Shown: in pieces, positions 1 to 9,094 of the stretch
Layout of the letters: every line of letters starts with the position of its first letter
Position numbering within the stretch: position 1 is the stretch's first letter
From: an uncultured Fibrobacter sp.
Lineage (GTDB): Bacteria; Fibrobacterota; Fibrobacteria; Fibrobacterales; Fibrobacteraceae
DNA length: 64,000 nt
Direction: 5' to 3'
Assembly: GCA_946413655.1 (NCBI GenBank)
Contig: CAMKLO010000002.1
Coordinates: forward strand, 78,744 to 142,743
Notes under the pieces: generated by a model
The model's input: the letters and a program-made list of their open reading frames with translations, nothing else
The model's database searches: none
Told to the model about the DNA's origin: nothing
Made by a program: the position numbers and the translations under genes

Positions 1-4
1 TCTT

Positions 5-727
5 ATGAATCGTCTTTTCTTATCTATTCTCTTCTTTGCTGCTTTGGCTTACTCCCATAAGACGGACAGTTTGTTCGTGCCGCCGAAGCCGGAGAAGCCT
101 TTGCGTTATTGCGAATCAGCGGAAAAGTGGATTGAATACGCTACGCACAATTCCAAGCTTGTCGAAATAACGGATATGGAAGGAATTCGCATGGACTTGC
201 GTTATGCGACGTTTAACAACGTAACGGGTCACGACATGTATTGCGGAAACCAGCGTGCGTTTATTCATAAAGATGCTTTGCCGAAGTTGAAACGCGCTCT
301 TGCAATTATCGCAAAAGAGTTGCCGGGGTATTCGCTTGTGATTTTTGATGCGGCGCGTCCGTTGTATGCGCAATCGGTTCTGAAGAGTTCTGTTGCAGGG
401 ACGCCTTATAGCCACTTCGTTTCTTCGGGCAAAACGGGAGGTCTCCACAATTACGGTTTAGCGCTGGATTTAGGGCTCGCCGATAGCACGGGCAATTTGC
501 TGGACATGGGCGCCGATTTCGATTCGTTCGAACGTTGTGCGGGAATCGTGGGTGAGGCGGATGCTTTGAAATCTGGTCGCCTCACGCAAGAACAAATTAA
601 CAACCGCAATCTGCTTCGCAAAATCATGAAACGTGCGGGCTGGGTGATGTTGCCTAGCGAATGGTGGCATTTTAACGCTTTCACGCGCACTTACACTAGG
701 GAACACTATCCGCTGTTCCCGATGTAG
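5..727 (+). CDS. D-alanyl-D-alanine dipeptidase (VanX/DdpX-like, peptidase M15D)
   Basis: Predicted zinc dipeptidase that cleaves D-Ala-D-Ala, either to salvage peptidoglycan dipeptide or to remodel cell-wall precursors. Family hallmarks are present: an R-Y-A-T-x-N-N-V-x-G stretch near residue 66, the FDAARP motif with the catalytic Arg near residue 118, the zinc-ligand pattern H148-x6-D155 in GLHNYGLALDLG, and the EWWHF motif giving catalytic Glu219 and zinc ligand His222. The first ~17 residues (MNRLFLSILFFAALAYS) look like a signal peptide, so the enzyme is probably periplasmic. At 240 aa it fits the secreted members of the family. Only four bases precede the start in the window, so the ribosome binding site cannot be checked and an earlier start is not excluded. 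No vanH or vanA partner is visible, so a resistance role is not implied. Confidence 0.88.
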   Translation: MNRLFLSILFFAALAYSHKTDSLFVPPKPEKPLRYCESAEKWIEYATHNSKLVEITDMEGIRMDLRYATFNNVTGHDMYCGNQRAFIHKDALPKLKRALAIIAKELPGYSLVIFDAARPLYAQSVLKSSVAGTPYSHFVSSGKTGGLHNYGLALDLGLADSTGNLLDMGADFDSFERCAGIVGEADALKSGRLTQEQINNRNLLRKIMKRAGWVMLPSEWWHFNAFTRTYTREHYPLFPM

Positions 728-738
728 TTGTGCTAAGT

Positions 739-820
739 TTTAGGTTACAGGGGTTAGGTTATAATAATCAAACTCTGATGCCTATTTTTTTCTAATACCT
801 ACAACCTATTACCTAAAGCC
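739..820. repeat. Degenerate heptanucleotide hairpin-arm repeat between convergent genes
   Basis: Between the two convergent 3' ends, the left half reads TTAGGTTA..GGGTTAGGTTA and the right half reads AATACCT-ACAACCT-ATTACCT. The right half is a run of imperfect 7-mers whose reverse complement resembles the left half. It could fold as a long imperfect hairpin on either strand and may help terminate both genes. It is one of several such heptamer loci in the window. Confidence 0.55.
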
Positions 821-1775
821 TCTTAATGCTTGCGCGTTTCAGACGGTCATTGAGCGCCATGCCAACGCCTGTATTCGGAATCGGATCGACGAGAATCAAG
901 TCGTATTCAGTTTTGTCGAGGTCGTGCATGAAGGCGTAAAGTTTGGATGTGGCTTCGACCATGTCGCCTGTAGCAGACAAGTTTACTGTGGCGGGAATAG
1001 GGCCTGCTTGAGTGCCGAATGCGATGCGGACGGTATGCTCGGGTAGCGTATAGCCGACCGGAATTTCGCCGTAGTAAAGCGGGACTTGCGGGCGGTAATG
1101 CGTATCGCACTGGCCGGGGGCGAGCATCGGCTGGCCTGGCTTGGATGTGGATTCCTTGATGGCGACATCACCGAGAACTTTCGCGAACATTTCGGGCGTT
1201 ATTGCGCCTGGGCGGAGGACTGTGGGCTTTTCTCCTGTAAGCGAGATGATTGAACTTTCGACTCCAACGGAACAGGGGCCGCCATCGACAATGCCTGCGA
1301 TGCGGTCGGCGAGCTGTGCTGCAACGTGTTCGGCGGTTGTCGGACTCACGTGCTTAAAGAGGTTTGCGCTTGGCGCTGCGAGCGGAAGTCCCGATTCCTT
1401 GATGATTGCCTGTGCAATCGGATGGCTCGGGAAGCGTACAGCGACGGAGGGGAGGGCGCTTGTGCAAAGGTCGGGGATGCAGTCCTTCTTGGGGAGGATT
1501 ATGGTCATCGGGCCAGGCCAATAAGCTTCGGCGAGCCTGTAGGCGCTATCGGGAATGTCTTTTGCGATGTCTGTGAGTTGCGCGATATCTGCGATGTGGA
1601 CAATCAACGGGTCGAACGTCGGGCGTTCTTTGGCTGCGAAAATTTTTGCGAGCGCCTTGGGCTCGAACGCGTTACCGGCGAGTCCGTAAACGGTTTCTGT
1701 CGGGATGGCGACGACTTCGCCTGCTTTAAGGAGACGGGCTGCTTCGCTTACACTTGTCCATGGTGGAAATTTCAT
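813..1775 (-). CDS. sua5: L-threonylcarbamoyladenylate synthase (Sua5/YciO/YrdC family)
   Basis: Makes threonylcarbamoyl-AMP from threonine, bicarbonate and ATP, the first step of the tRNA t6A37 modification in the cytoplasm. The N-terminal ~200 residues carry the YrdC fold with family signatures: AIPTETVYGLAGNA, KERPxFxPLIVHI, WPGPMTIIL, VAVRFPSHPIA, PLAAPSANLFKHVSPTTAEHV and the G-V-E-S-S-I-I-S loop. The extra ~110 residues, starting with APGQCDTHYRP, form the Sua5-specific C-terminal domain, so this is the long Sua5 form (320 aa) and not the short TsaC form. The gene is convergent with the dipeptidase gene and lies downstream of the DUF349 gene on the same strand. The ATG start gives a complete N-terminal domain. 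Confidence 0.93.
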   Translation of the reverse strand: MKFPPWTSVSEAARLLKAGEVVAIPTETVYGLAGNAFEPKALAKIFAAKERPTFDPLIVHIADIAQLTDIAKDIPDSAYRLAEAYWPGPMTIILPKKDCIPDLCTSALPSVAVRFPSHPIAQAIIKESGLPLAAPSANLFKHVSPTTAEHVAAQLADRIAGIVDGGPCSVGVESSIISLTGEKPTVLRPGAITPEMFAKVLGDVAIKESTSKPGQPMLAPGQCDTHYRPQVPLYYGEIPVGYTLPEHTVRIAFGTQAGPIPATVNLSATGDMVEATSKLYAFMHDLDKTEYDLILVDPIPNTGVGMALNDRLKRASIKRL

Positions 1776-1902
1776 TGTAAATTCGGATTTTGGAAGTCGA
1801 AATTATGAATTTTTGTAAAAAATAGAAAATGTAAAGGAATTTAATCTCTTTGTTCTTCTCGGCTTGATTGTAAATCTCCATTTTTTATGGTATAAAAAGA
1901 AA

Positions 1903-1922
1903 ATGCCCGCATACGCGGGCAT
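1903..1922 (-). terminator. Intrinsic terminator of the DUF349 gene
   Basis: A perfect 8-bp stem with a four-base loop (ATGCCCGC-atac-GCGGGCAT) lies 30 bases past the stop codon of the DUF349 gene. On the minus strand it is followed by a T-rich tail (TTTCTTTTTATA), as expected of a Rho-independent terminator. Confidence 0.8.
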
Positions 1923-1952
1923 GATAAGGTTGTTGTGCTTTCGCTATTTTGC

Positions 1953-4868
1953 TTAGGCTTCGCTGACAGCGGCTGCTGCCGGAACTTCTTCCTTCTTTTC
2001 GTCTTTGCGGCCGAAGGCAAATACTTGGTCGCAAGCCGTGTTGAAGCGCTTCCAGATCTTTTCGGAATGTTCACGAGGAACGGCACCGACTTCTTTCCAT
2101 AAGCGGCGGAAGTGCTTGACCTTGTTCATCGAGGCAACAACAGTCTGATCGTTCAAGTCGGTGAGCAGGTCTTCGGCCTGTTCGCAGAGGAGAATCTTCT
2201 TCTGGAGGTTGTTCTGGCGTGCCTGTTCCTGAATGTCCAGCTGGTCGCGACGGCGAGTGAAGAAGTCATCGCAAGCGTCACGGAAAGCGTTCTGGAGTTC
2301 GGCATCGTCATCACCGCAAGAACCGAGCGTTACCCATTCCTTTTGGAGGTCGCGGACGGCATCGGCGAGCTGGTTGGAGCCTGCGCTTTCGGCAAACTGA
2401 CGAACCTTTTCGATGGTGTCTTGCTTCTTCTTCTTGATATCTGCGATTTTCGCCTGGAGTTCCGGATCGGATTCAGCCATCTTGGCGACAATCTTGTTGA
2501 CGATGGCGTTGTAGCGGTCGTTGATGTTTTCAACGGCGTCCTTCGGAACCATGCCGATGGTTTTCCATTCGGCTTCGATAGCCTTGTAAGCTTCGATGAT
2601 TTCGGGCGTGATGTTCTCGATATCGAATGCTTCGAGCTTTTCGCAAAGAGCCTGCTTCTGTTCTAGGTTCTTCTGCTTGGCAGCATCCATTTCTTCGAAG
2701 TGGCTGCGCTTCTTTTCGAAGAACGAATCGCATGCGGTACGGAAGCGCGTCCAAATTTCGTCGGACTTGCTCTTGGGTACCGGACCTGTAGATTTCCAGG
2801 CGTCTTGCAACTGTTTGAGTTTGGTCGATGTGGCGTTCCAATCGGTCGAATCCTTGATGGCTTCGGCTTCGATGCAGAGTGCGACCTTCTTTTCGTAGTT
2901 CGCTTCGCGGCTATCGTCTTCGCGCTTGACGTTTTCCTTGTGCTGAGCGTAGAAGGCGTTTACGGCGTCTTTGAAACGCTTGTTCAAGTCTGCAAAATTC
3001 TCTTTCGGAACCATGCCGATGTTTTTCCAGTTTTCCTGGATTTCCTGCACGGCCTTAAACTTGTCTTTCCAGAAAATTTCGGTGCTTGCAACCAAGTCTT
3101 CGACTTTTTTGCAGAGGCCTTCCTTTTCGGCTAGGTTCTTCAAGCGTTCGGCGTTCTGTTCTTCGATGAACGGAGCGCAATTTTCCTTAATCTTATCGAC
3201 GAGTGCCTGGAAACGGTCCCTGTAATCTTGGAACTTGGCTGCGGAAATAGGGCCGATTTCACGCCACTTGCCGCAGAGTTCACGGAGCTTCGAAAGAACG
3301 GCCTGGCTCGGGGCTTCCTTGGAGAGGGCGTCCATTTCTTCGATGATGGTGTCGCGATCTTTTTCGTTGTGCCAGTTCTCCCACTGCTGCATTTCCTGGA
3401 AGCGGGATGTTGCAATCTTGTATTCCTGCCAGAGATCGTGATACTTGAATTTGTTTTCGCCAACGATTTCCTTCCATTCCTGGTAGGTGTCACGGAGAAT
3501 CTTATGAATTTCGCGGAATTCCTGGTTCTCGTCGATGTTCTGGATGCGTTCGATGAGACCGCGGAGTTTTTTGGAATTTTCTTCGATGACTTTCTGGGAT
3601 TTTTCGTTGAACGCGCTGATGAGTTCGTTCAACTTGGTGCGAAGCGCATTATAGGATTGGAGAATCGGGTCATCCCCTTCGAGGAGCGGCAACTTTTCCC
3701 ATTCACGGACGATGGCGTGCAGGTGTTTGCCTGTATTTTCGTCGATTTCCGTTTCGGAAAGAGCCTGGAGGCGTTCGAGAAGACTCTTGCGGATGGCAAT
3801 TTCTTCTTCGCTGGCGTTCTCGGTTTCGGCTGATGGAATGACTATTTTTTTTGCTTCTTCCGTCTTGAAATAGGCGTTGTTGAAACGCTTGGTCGAGGCA
3901 GAGTCCATGATGGACTTGTTGGCTGTCCATTCTTCGACGATGGCGTTCACGCGTTCGGCGTTTTCTTCTGTTGAGCCGGCTTCAAGCATAGATTCAAGTT
4001 CTGCAAGCGTTTCGGTCAAGTGCTGGATCTTGGCTTGCTTTTCGGCTTCGGCATTCTCGGCGGCCTTCTTTTCGGCGTTGGCTTCGTCGTAGAATTTGTT
4101 GAAGCTAGAATAAATCTCGTCAAGTTCGGCGGCACAGTCACCCATGCCAAGAGCGCTTGCTTCTTTCATCAAGTCATCGAATTGCGGCTTCGTGGCTATG
4201 GCGTCTTTCTGGGCGGCAAGGTAGTGTGCTTGCTTAATGAGGGCCTCGCGCTTGCTCTGCAAAAGTTCAGCTGCTTTTTTGCCGTTGTCTTCAGCTTCCT
4301 TCTTGATACGAACTTTGTCTGAAATTTTTTTGCGGACGGAGCTATGCTTGGAGTTCTTGATGAGATCTGTTTGCAGCGATTCGGATGTGACGCGGTCTGC
4401 GGCATCCAGTGCGATTTCTTCGCTTGTGTCGCGCGTTGCAATCTGTGCGAGGAGCGATTGCTTGCTGCACTGCTTGACAAGTTCCTTTTTGAGCGTTATG
4501 TTGTTCGTTGCCTTGAGAACATCTTCGGTATAGCGGGTATCCTTGATCGTGGCGATGAATCCACGAATCTCGTCGCTCAAATTCGATTCGCTAAAGTTTT
4601 TCAGTTTTTTGACGATTTCCTCGAAAGCTCTAGTTTCTGCCAAACGGCGAACGCCGGCATCGCTGTCTTTCGTAGAAATATCCTGAAGTGTCTTAATAAT
4701 TGCAAGTTTCTTGATTGCAGCCATTCTCACTTCGACATTATCATCGGAAAGGGCGACTCGTTCGACAATGTCTTGACTACTGAGTTCATCCAATTCGGCA
4801 ACCGCTTCGATGCGCTTTGCAGGGTTGGAATTTTGCCATTTCGGTTTAAATGCGTCAAAAAAGCTCAT
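1953..4868 (-). CDS. Large multi-repeat DUF349 protein
   Basis: A 971-residue, strongly helical, charged protein. The first ~200 residues look HEAT-like, with helical pairs such as NPAKRIEAVAEL and NVEVRMAAIKKLAII. Most of the remainder is a tandem array of DUF349 modules, recognisable by the recurring core W(K/R)xIGxVPKxxxxxxxxRFxxAxxxFY (for example WKNIGMVPKENFADLNKRF, WKSTGPVPKSKSDEIWTRF, WKTIGMVPKDAVENINDRY, WKEVGAVPREHSEKIWKRF). No signal peptide or membrane segment is seen, so it is probably cytoplasmic. DUF349 proteins are widespread in Bacteroidota and Fibrobacterota; I know of no established reaction for them. The start is supported by GGAG a few bases upstream. It ends with its own terminator and is divergent from priA. 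Confidence 0.9.
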   Translation of the reverse strand: MSFFDAFKPKWQNSNPAKRIEAVAELDELSSQDIVERVALSDDNVEVRMAAIKKLAIIKTLQDISTKDSDAGVRRLAETRAFEEIVKKLKNFSESNLSDEIRGFIATIKDTRYTEDVLKATNNITLKKELVKQCSKQSLLAQIATRDTSEEIALDAADRVTSESLQTDLIKNSKHSSVRKKISDKVRIKKEAEDNGKKAAELLQSKREALIKQAHYLAAQKDAIATKPQFDDLMKEASALGMGDCAAELDEIYSSFNKFYDEANAEKKAAENAEAEKQAKIQHLTETLAELESMLEAGSTEENAERVNAIVEEWTANKSIMDSASTKRFNNAYFKTEEAKKIVIPSAETENASEEEIAIRKSLLERLQALSETEIDENTGKHLHAIVREWEKLPLLEGDDPILQSYNALRTKLNELISAFNEKSQKVIEENSKKLRGLIERIQNIDENQEFREIHKILRDTYQEWKEIVGENKFKYHDLWQEYKIATSRFQEMQQWENWHNEKDRDTIIEEMDALSKEAPSQAVLSKLRELCGKWREIGPISAAKFQDYRDRFQALVDKIKENCAPFIEEQNAERLKNLAEKEGLCKKVEDLVASTEIFWKDKFKAVQEIQENWKNIGMVPKENFADLNKRFKDAVNAFYAQHKENVKREDDSREANYEKKVALCIEAEAIKDSTDWNATSTKLKQLQDAWKSTGPVPKSKSDEIWTRFRTACDSFFEKKRSHFEEMDAAKQKNLEQKQALCEKLEAFDIENITPEIIEAYKAIEAEWKTIGMVPKDAVENINDRYNAIVNKIVAKMAESDPELQAKIADIKKKKQDTIEKVRQFAESAGSNQLADAVRDLQKEWVTLGSCGDDDAELQNAFRDACDDFFTRRRDQLDIQEQARQNNLQKKILLCEQAEDLLTDLNDQTVVASMNKVKHFRRLWKEVGAVPREHSEKIWKRFNTACDQVFAFGRKDEKKEEVPAAAAVSEA

Positions 4869-4999
4869 AATATCTCCAATAGGTAGGCGGGGCTTTCACT
4901 GCTCCGTATAGCATAATCTAACTAAAAAAAACTTGTAGTCAGGAAATTTTACACGAATTTAGGCCCATTTAAGGTTGTATCAATAACTATCTTTGCCCC

Positions 5000-7057
5000 G
5001 TGGCAAAAAGAATTCCAAAGACGACGGCTCCAGAGATGGTCAAGGAACGCTGTGATTCGGCGCTTATTTCTCGTTTTTGTGAAGTTTATATCCCTTTGGC
5101 TCCTTCGGTTTTCACTTATGGAGTGCCTGAAGGTGCAAAAATTGTCCGTGGGAGCGTCGTCTGGGTTCAGCTCGCCCGCCGCAAGCCGACTTTGGCCTTA
5201 GTGAGCCGAGTTCACGGAGAAAAACCGGATTTCGATGTCCGCTATGCATGTCCGCACGAGTCGGGTTACGTTTTTTCCGAACGTTATATGGAATCGCTGG
5301 AGTGGGTCGCTAAATATTATGTAAGTACGCCCATGCGCACTTTGAATGTGTTTTGGCCTGCCGATTTTGACAAGTACCTCGATGCGTTGTTTGTCGAAAA
5401 AAACGCTGAACCTCGGGGCGAGGCTTTGCCGGATGGACCCGAAATGGCGGTTGGTTCGGACTTGCCCCCCTTGACAGACGAACAGGGGACGGCGCTTGCC
5501 AGTCTTGTGGATGATTTGGACAAGGATGGTTTTCGGGCAACGCTCTTGCATGGTGTAACCGGTAGCGGAAAGACTCGCGTTTATCAGGAACTTGTACGGG
5601 AAGCATTGTCACGGAACAAGCGTGTATTGATTCTTGTGCCGGAAATCGGGCTTACTCCTCAGACGGCGGCTCGGTTTGCGGATTACCTAAAGATTCCCGT
5701 GGTCGTGCTGCATTCGGCTTTGTCGGCGCCCAAAAAACGCGAAGGTTATTTGTCTGTACTGGATGGTTCTGCCAAGGTTGTGCTCGGAACGCGCAGTGCG
5801 ATTCTTTCGCCGTTCGAATTCGATGTCGTTATTCTAGATGAAGAACACGACTCCTCGTTTAAACAACAGGACCCGGCTCCGCGTTACCATACACGCGACC
5901 TGGCGTTCCACTTGGCGCAAAAGTACGGGGCGCTTGTCGTGCTTGGCAGTGCGACGCCTTGCCTTGAAACATACCGCAATGCGAAGGCCGGGAACCTCAA
6001 GCTCTTGACGCTCAAGAAACGTGCAACGGCGGCTCCGCTTCCTGAGGTGACGGTTGTCGATATGGGAAAGGTGCGCCAACAGAAAGACGTACTCATGTCG
6101 CCGGCTTTGCGCGATGCTCTTTCGGAATGTATCGCGAGTGGAAACCAGGCGGTTATTCTCATGAACCGCCGCGGGTACTCCAAGATAAGAGTTTGTTCTA
6201 AATGCGGCGAGACGCTTTATTGCAAACATTGCCACATTCCGCTGGTGTATCATAAACAGTATCATGCGTTGCTGTGTCATTATTGCGCAACGCTGTATCC
6301 TGTTGATACGCCGTGCCCGTCATGCGGTGCGGATACGTATGAGTTTGTCGGTGGAGCCATTGAAAAACTCGAAGAAGAAATTCAAGAGTGGATTGCCGAT
6401 GCCAAAGTGATTCGCATGGACCGCGATACGACGCAGAACGTGGGGGCTGTCGAAAAAATCTTGACATCGTTCAGAAATCGCGAATACAATATTTTGCTTG
6501 GAACGCAGATGGTCGCGAAAGGACATGATTTTCCAGGGGTAAAGCTGGTCGGAATTGTCGGTGCCGATTCTGGGCTTGGCGTTCCTGATTTTCGCTCAAC
6601 TGAAAAATTGTTTCAATTGTTGAGCCAGACGGCAGGCCGTGCGGGACGTGCAGGGGGAGGCGGTCGCGTGTTCATCCAGACGCTCAATCCGGCAGAACCT
6701 GTGATGCAGTATGCCATACGCCATGACTTTGATGGATTTGCCGACTTGGAATCTTCAAATAGGCAAATGGCGTTTTATCCGCCGTTCTGCAAGCTTGTCG
6801 AAATCAGTTGCGGTTCGCGAGATGAATCGCTTCTTCGCAATACGGTGAAACGCCTTGAAGGCATTTTGCGCAAGGAATCTGCCTTGACAGTCCTTGGACC
6901 TGTCGATGCTTTTGTCCCGAAAGTGCAGAATGTTTATTGGGCCAAACTTTACGTCAAAACTCAAAATCTTTCGGCTGTGCGTAAGGTTCTTGCTCCGATT
7001 CTCAATGCCGCAAAGCCGTGGGTCGCCGGTGTCGAAATCAAAGTTGAATTTGAATAA
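5000..7057 (+). CDS. priA: Primosomal protein N' (replication restart helicase PriA)
   Basis: A superfamily 2 3'-5' DNA helicase that recognises abandoned forks and reloads the replisome. After an N-terminal DNA-binding domain (CEVYIPLAPSVFTYGVPEG) come Walker A GVTGSGKTRVYQEL, the DEEH-type Walker B (LDEEHDSSFKQQ), helicase motif III GSATPCLET, the eight-cysteine zinc-binding insertion (CSKCG, CKHC, CHYC, CPSCG), and motifs V and VI (GTQMVAKGHDFPGV; QTAGRAGRAGGGGRVFIQT). At 685 aa the length is close to typical. The called start is GTG; an in-frame ATG at 5036 is a possible alternative because neither has a strong Shine-Dalgarno sequence. It is divergent from the DUF349 gene. Confidence 0.95.
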   Translation: MAKRIPKTTAPEMVKERCDSALISRFCEVYIPLAPSVFTYGVPEGAKIVRGSVVWVQLARRKPTLALVSRVHGEKPDFDVRYACPHESGYVFSERYMESLEWVAKYYVSTPMRTLNVFWPADFDKYLDALFVEKNAEPRGEALPDGPEMAVGSDLPPLTDEQGTALASLVDDLDKDGFRATLLHGVTGSGKTRVYQELVREALSRNKRVLILVPEIGLTPQTAARFADYLKIPVVVLHSALSAPKKREGYLSVLDGSAKVVLGTRSAILSPFEFDVVILDEEHDSSFKQQDPAPRYHTRDLAFHLAQKYGALVVLGSATPCLETYRNAKAGNLKLLTLKKRATAAPLPEVTVVDMGKVRQQKDVLMSPALRDALSECIASGNQAVILMNRRGYSKIRVCSKCGETLYCKHCHIPLVYHKQYHALLCHYCATLYPVDTPCPSCGADTYEFVGGAIEKLEEEIQEWIADAKVIRMDRDTTQNVGAVEKILTSFRNREYNILLGTQMVAKGHDFPGVKLVGIVGADSGLGVPDFRSTEKLFQLLSQTAGRAGRAGGGGRVFIQTLNPAEPVMQYAIRHDFDGFADLESSNRQMAFYPPFCKLVEISCGSRDESLLRNTVKRLEGILRKESALTVLGPVDAFVPKVQNVYWAKLYVKTQNLSAVRKVLAPILNAAKPWVAGVEIKVEFE

Positions 7058-7141
7058 GGAGTACTCATCTTTTTTTTACACGGCGTTACTTTGTATGCAA
7101 GTTAAACAAGCTGACCGATTGCGTTAGCGACAATAATCCGC

Positions 7142-8074
7142 TCAAAAAGAGGCGCAATAGGGCTTAATACTGTCAGGTAATGATTTCATATCGATGCCGG
7201 TACCGTTGAGGACTATTTTTTTGAGTTTCGTGAGCTTGCTTAAATCTGGAAGACTGGTAACGTGTTTAAGATCCTCTAGTCTTATGATCTCAAGGTTTGT
7301 CATATCTTCAAGGAATGAAATGTCGTCCAGCTTATTTATTCGCCAAAGTTCTATCTCATGAAGATTCTTAAGTTTTGCCAATTCATGCAAGTCGTTATTT
7401 GAATTCCAAAGAAGCGCCAGTTTTTCCAGATTCATCTTCTGAAGAAACGAGAAGTCGGTAATTTTAATTCCTCTTAATGATAGTTCCTTGAGCTTAGGAA
7501 GTTGACTCAACAATTCAATATTCTTTTTCGCTTTCTTGCCTAGCCACAAACTTTTCAAGTTTACATATTTCAGAATCCATGCACAGTCAAATACGACTCC
7601 CGGTCCCATCGTATCAGCTGTAATGAGCAAATCTTCCAAATCGTCTGAAAGATATTTAATAAATTCGTAGTTTCTCAGATCAAAACATTCAATATAAAAT
7701 TGTTTTAATCGCAATCGGGCCAGCACATCAAAATTAATCTTTTGTTGATCATTTCTGAAATCTATACGGTCGATACAAAGGTTTTTCAGATGAGGCATTT
7801 TCAAAAGGAACGAAATATCTACTTTATCTTCATCATAAAAACCAAAAAGCCTGAAAGTGATGTCTTGTCGTAAAGAAAGAATCTCGTCTATTTTCTGGTA
7901 AGCTTTGTCTGGCAAGGGCTTTGATATCTGAATACGTTCAATTTTCTTGTTGTCAACGATTGCACGGATTACCTGGTCATCAATGTCCTTATACCCGAGC
8001 AACTCGAAACAACCGTCAGTCCGAGTCTCGTTCGTTACATGAACCAAGTTTGTATGATTTATATAAGCTCCCAT
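7142..8074 (-). CDS. Leucine-rich-repeat protein
   Basis: A 310-residue protein without signal peptide or membrane segment, built mostly of leucine-rich repeats of about 22 residues. Examples are LPKLKELSLRGIKITDFSFLQKM, MNLEKLALLWNSNNDLHELAKL, LKNLHEIELWRINKLDDISFLEDM, MTNLEIIRLEDLKHVTSLPDLSKL and LTKLKKIVLNGTGIDMKSLPDSI. LRR solenoids bind proteins; no partner or enzyme domain is evident. The N-terminal ~110 residues (GAYINHTNLVHVTNETRTDGCFELLGYKD) are not recognised. AGAAGGAAAA upstream of the ATG is a good ribosome binding site. The gene is AT-richer than priA and opens a run of accessory genes. Confidence 0.8.
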   Translation of the reverse strand: MGAYINHTNLVHVTNETRTDGCFELLGYKDIDDQVIRAIVDNKKIERIQISKPLPDKAYQKIDEILSLRQDITFRLFGFYDEDKVDISFLLKMPHLKNLCIDRIDFRNDQQKINFDVLARLRLKQFYIECFDLRNYEFIKYLSDDLEDLLITADTMGPGVVFDCAWILKYVNLKSLWLGKKAKKNIELLSQLPKLKELSLRGIKITDFSFLQKMNLEKLALLWNSNNDLHELAKLKNLHEIELWRINKLDDISFLEDMTNLEIIRLEDLKHVTSLPDLSKLTKLKKIVLNGTGIDMKSLPDSIKPYCASF

Positions 8075-8198
8075 TATAGTTTTCCTTCTCTAATATAAGC
8101 CTCTAGTTAAACTTACTCATAATATATACTTTTGGCAATTTGCCGTGGGAGTTTAGGTGGGGTAAAACATTATTGCTGAAAAAAGTCCCTATAAAATG

Positions 8199-9074
8199 TT
8201 AATGACTGATGGCTCCGTTCACTTTGCTAATTTTCCCATCGAAATAGACGAAGTCGCCGTTCTTGTTTTTCCACACGGCGCGGAAAACGGTCGGGCGCTT
8301 GATACCGTCCGAGTATTCCTTGTAATTTTCGCATTGCGCTTCCCAGGGGGTGTATTCAATTGTTCCGTCGGGTGAAATTTGACCGCGATCATTTGTTGTA
8401 AACGAGGTCATTTCGTAAGCGTCGTTGAAGTGGAAAATGCCGGTTGCAGTTACGCCTTTGTTTGTAATCGTGGCTTCTACGGCGTGCTCGTTAATTTGCT
8501 TGAACGTGATGAAATCTTTCAAGAGTGTTTCTGGCAAAAAGAGAGCTTCAGCGAGATAGGTGATGAGACTTGCCTTGTCCATTGCAGAGCCAGTCTGGTC
8601 GAATAGCGTGATGAGTTTCGCGAGGACGCCCTTCATGCCGCCTTTGCCGTTCATGTAATAATCGTAGCCTTGGAACGGGATGCCGAACATTTTGCTGTCG
8701 ATAAAAGCGAGCCTGTCCGGCGAATCGGCAAAGTCCACATGCGTATAATCGATTTTGAGTCGCGGCTTGTTTACGCCCATCCCGAAATCGACATTTTTGT
8801 ATTCCATGATTAAGTGCGTGCGCCTTTCGCTGTCGATGTAGCCGCACGTTTCTAGATATTTTTGAATGAGGGGCGGGAGGCTTGCGATACTCGCAGAATC
8901 TAGCGTTCCGGTGATTGCTGCGGAACTTTTCAACCTTGCTTCAACATCGTTCTGAAACTGCGTTTTGACGGACGAATAGGGAATGTTGAACCAAATTGCC
9001 AAAAGCAAAATGATGGCGGCGATGATAATCAAGATAGCCATGAAAATTCTCTTTGCGGGTTTCATTTTTTGCAT
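8199..9074 (-). CDS. Membrane-anchored DUF6544-like protein
   Basis: A protein with one N-terminal transmembrane segment (IFMAILIIIAAIILLLAIWF) and a soluble domain that resembles the DUF6544 family: LPPLIQKYLETCGY near the start, then a long beta-rich segment with PRLKIDYTHVDFADSPDRLAFIDSKMFGIPFQGYDYYMNGKGGMKGVLAKLITLF. The function of this family is unknown to me. The ORF track extends it to a TTG at 9107, which would overlap the upstream gene by 13 bases. I prefer the ATG at 9074 (MQKMKPAKR), with another ATG at 9065, because both are followed directly by the membrane segment. No strong ribosome binding site decides between them. It is the last gene of a three-gene minus-strand cluster. 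Confidence 0.7.
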   Translation of the reverse strand: MQKMKPAKRIFMAILIIIAAIILLLAIWFNIPYSSVKTQFQNDVEARLKSSAAITGTLDSASIASLPPLIQKYLETCGYIDSERRTHLIMEYKNVDFGMGVNKPRLKIDYTHVDFADSPDRLAFIDSKMFGIPFQGYDYYMNGKGGMKGVLAKLITLFDQTGSAMDKASLITYLAEALFLPETLLKDFITFKQINEHAVEATITNKGVTATGIFHFNDAYEMTSFTTNDRGQISPDGTIEYTPWEAQCENYKEYSDGIKRPTVFRAVWKNKNGDFVYFDGKISKVNGAISH

Positions 9075-9094
9075 GATTTTTTTAATGCTTGAAA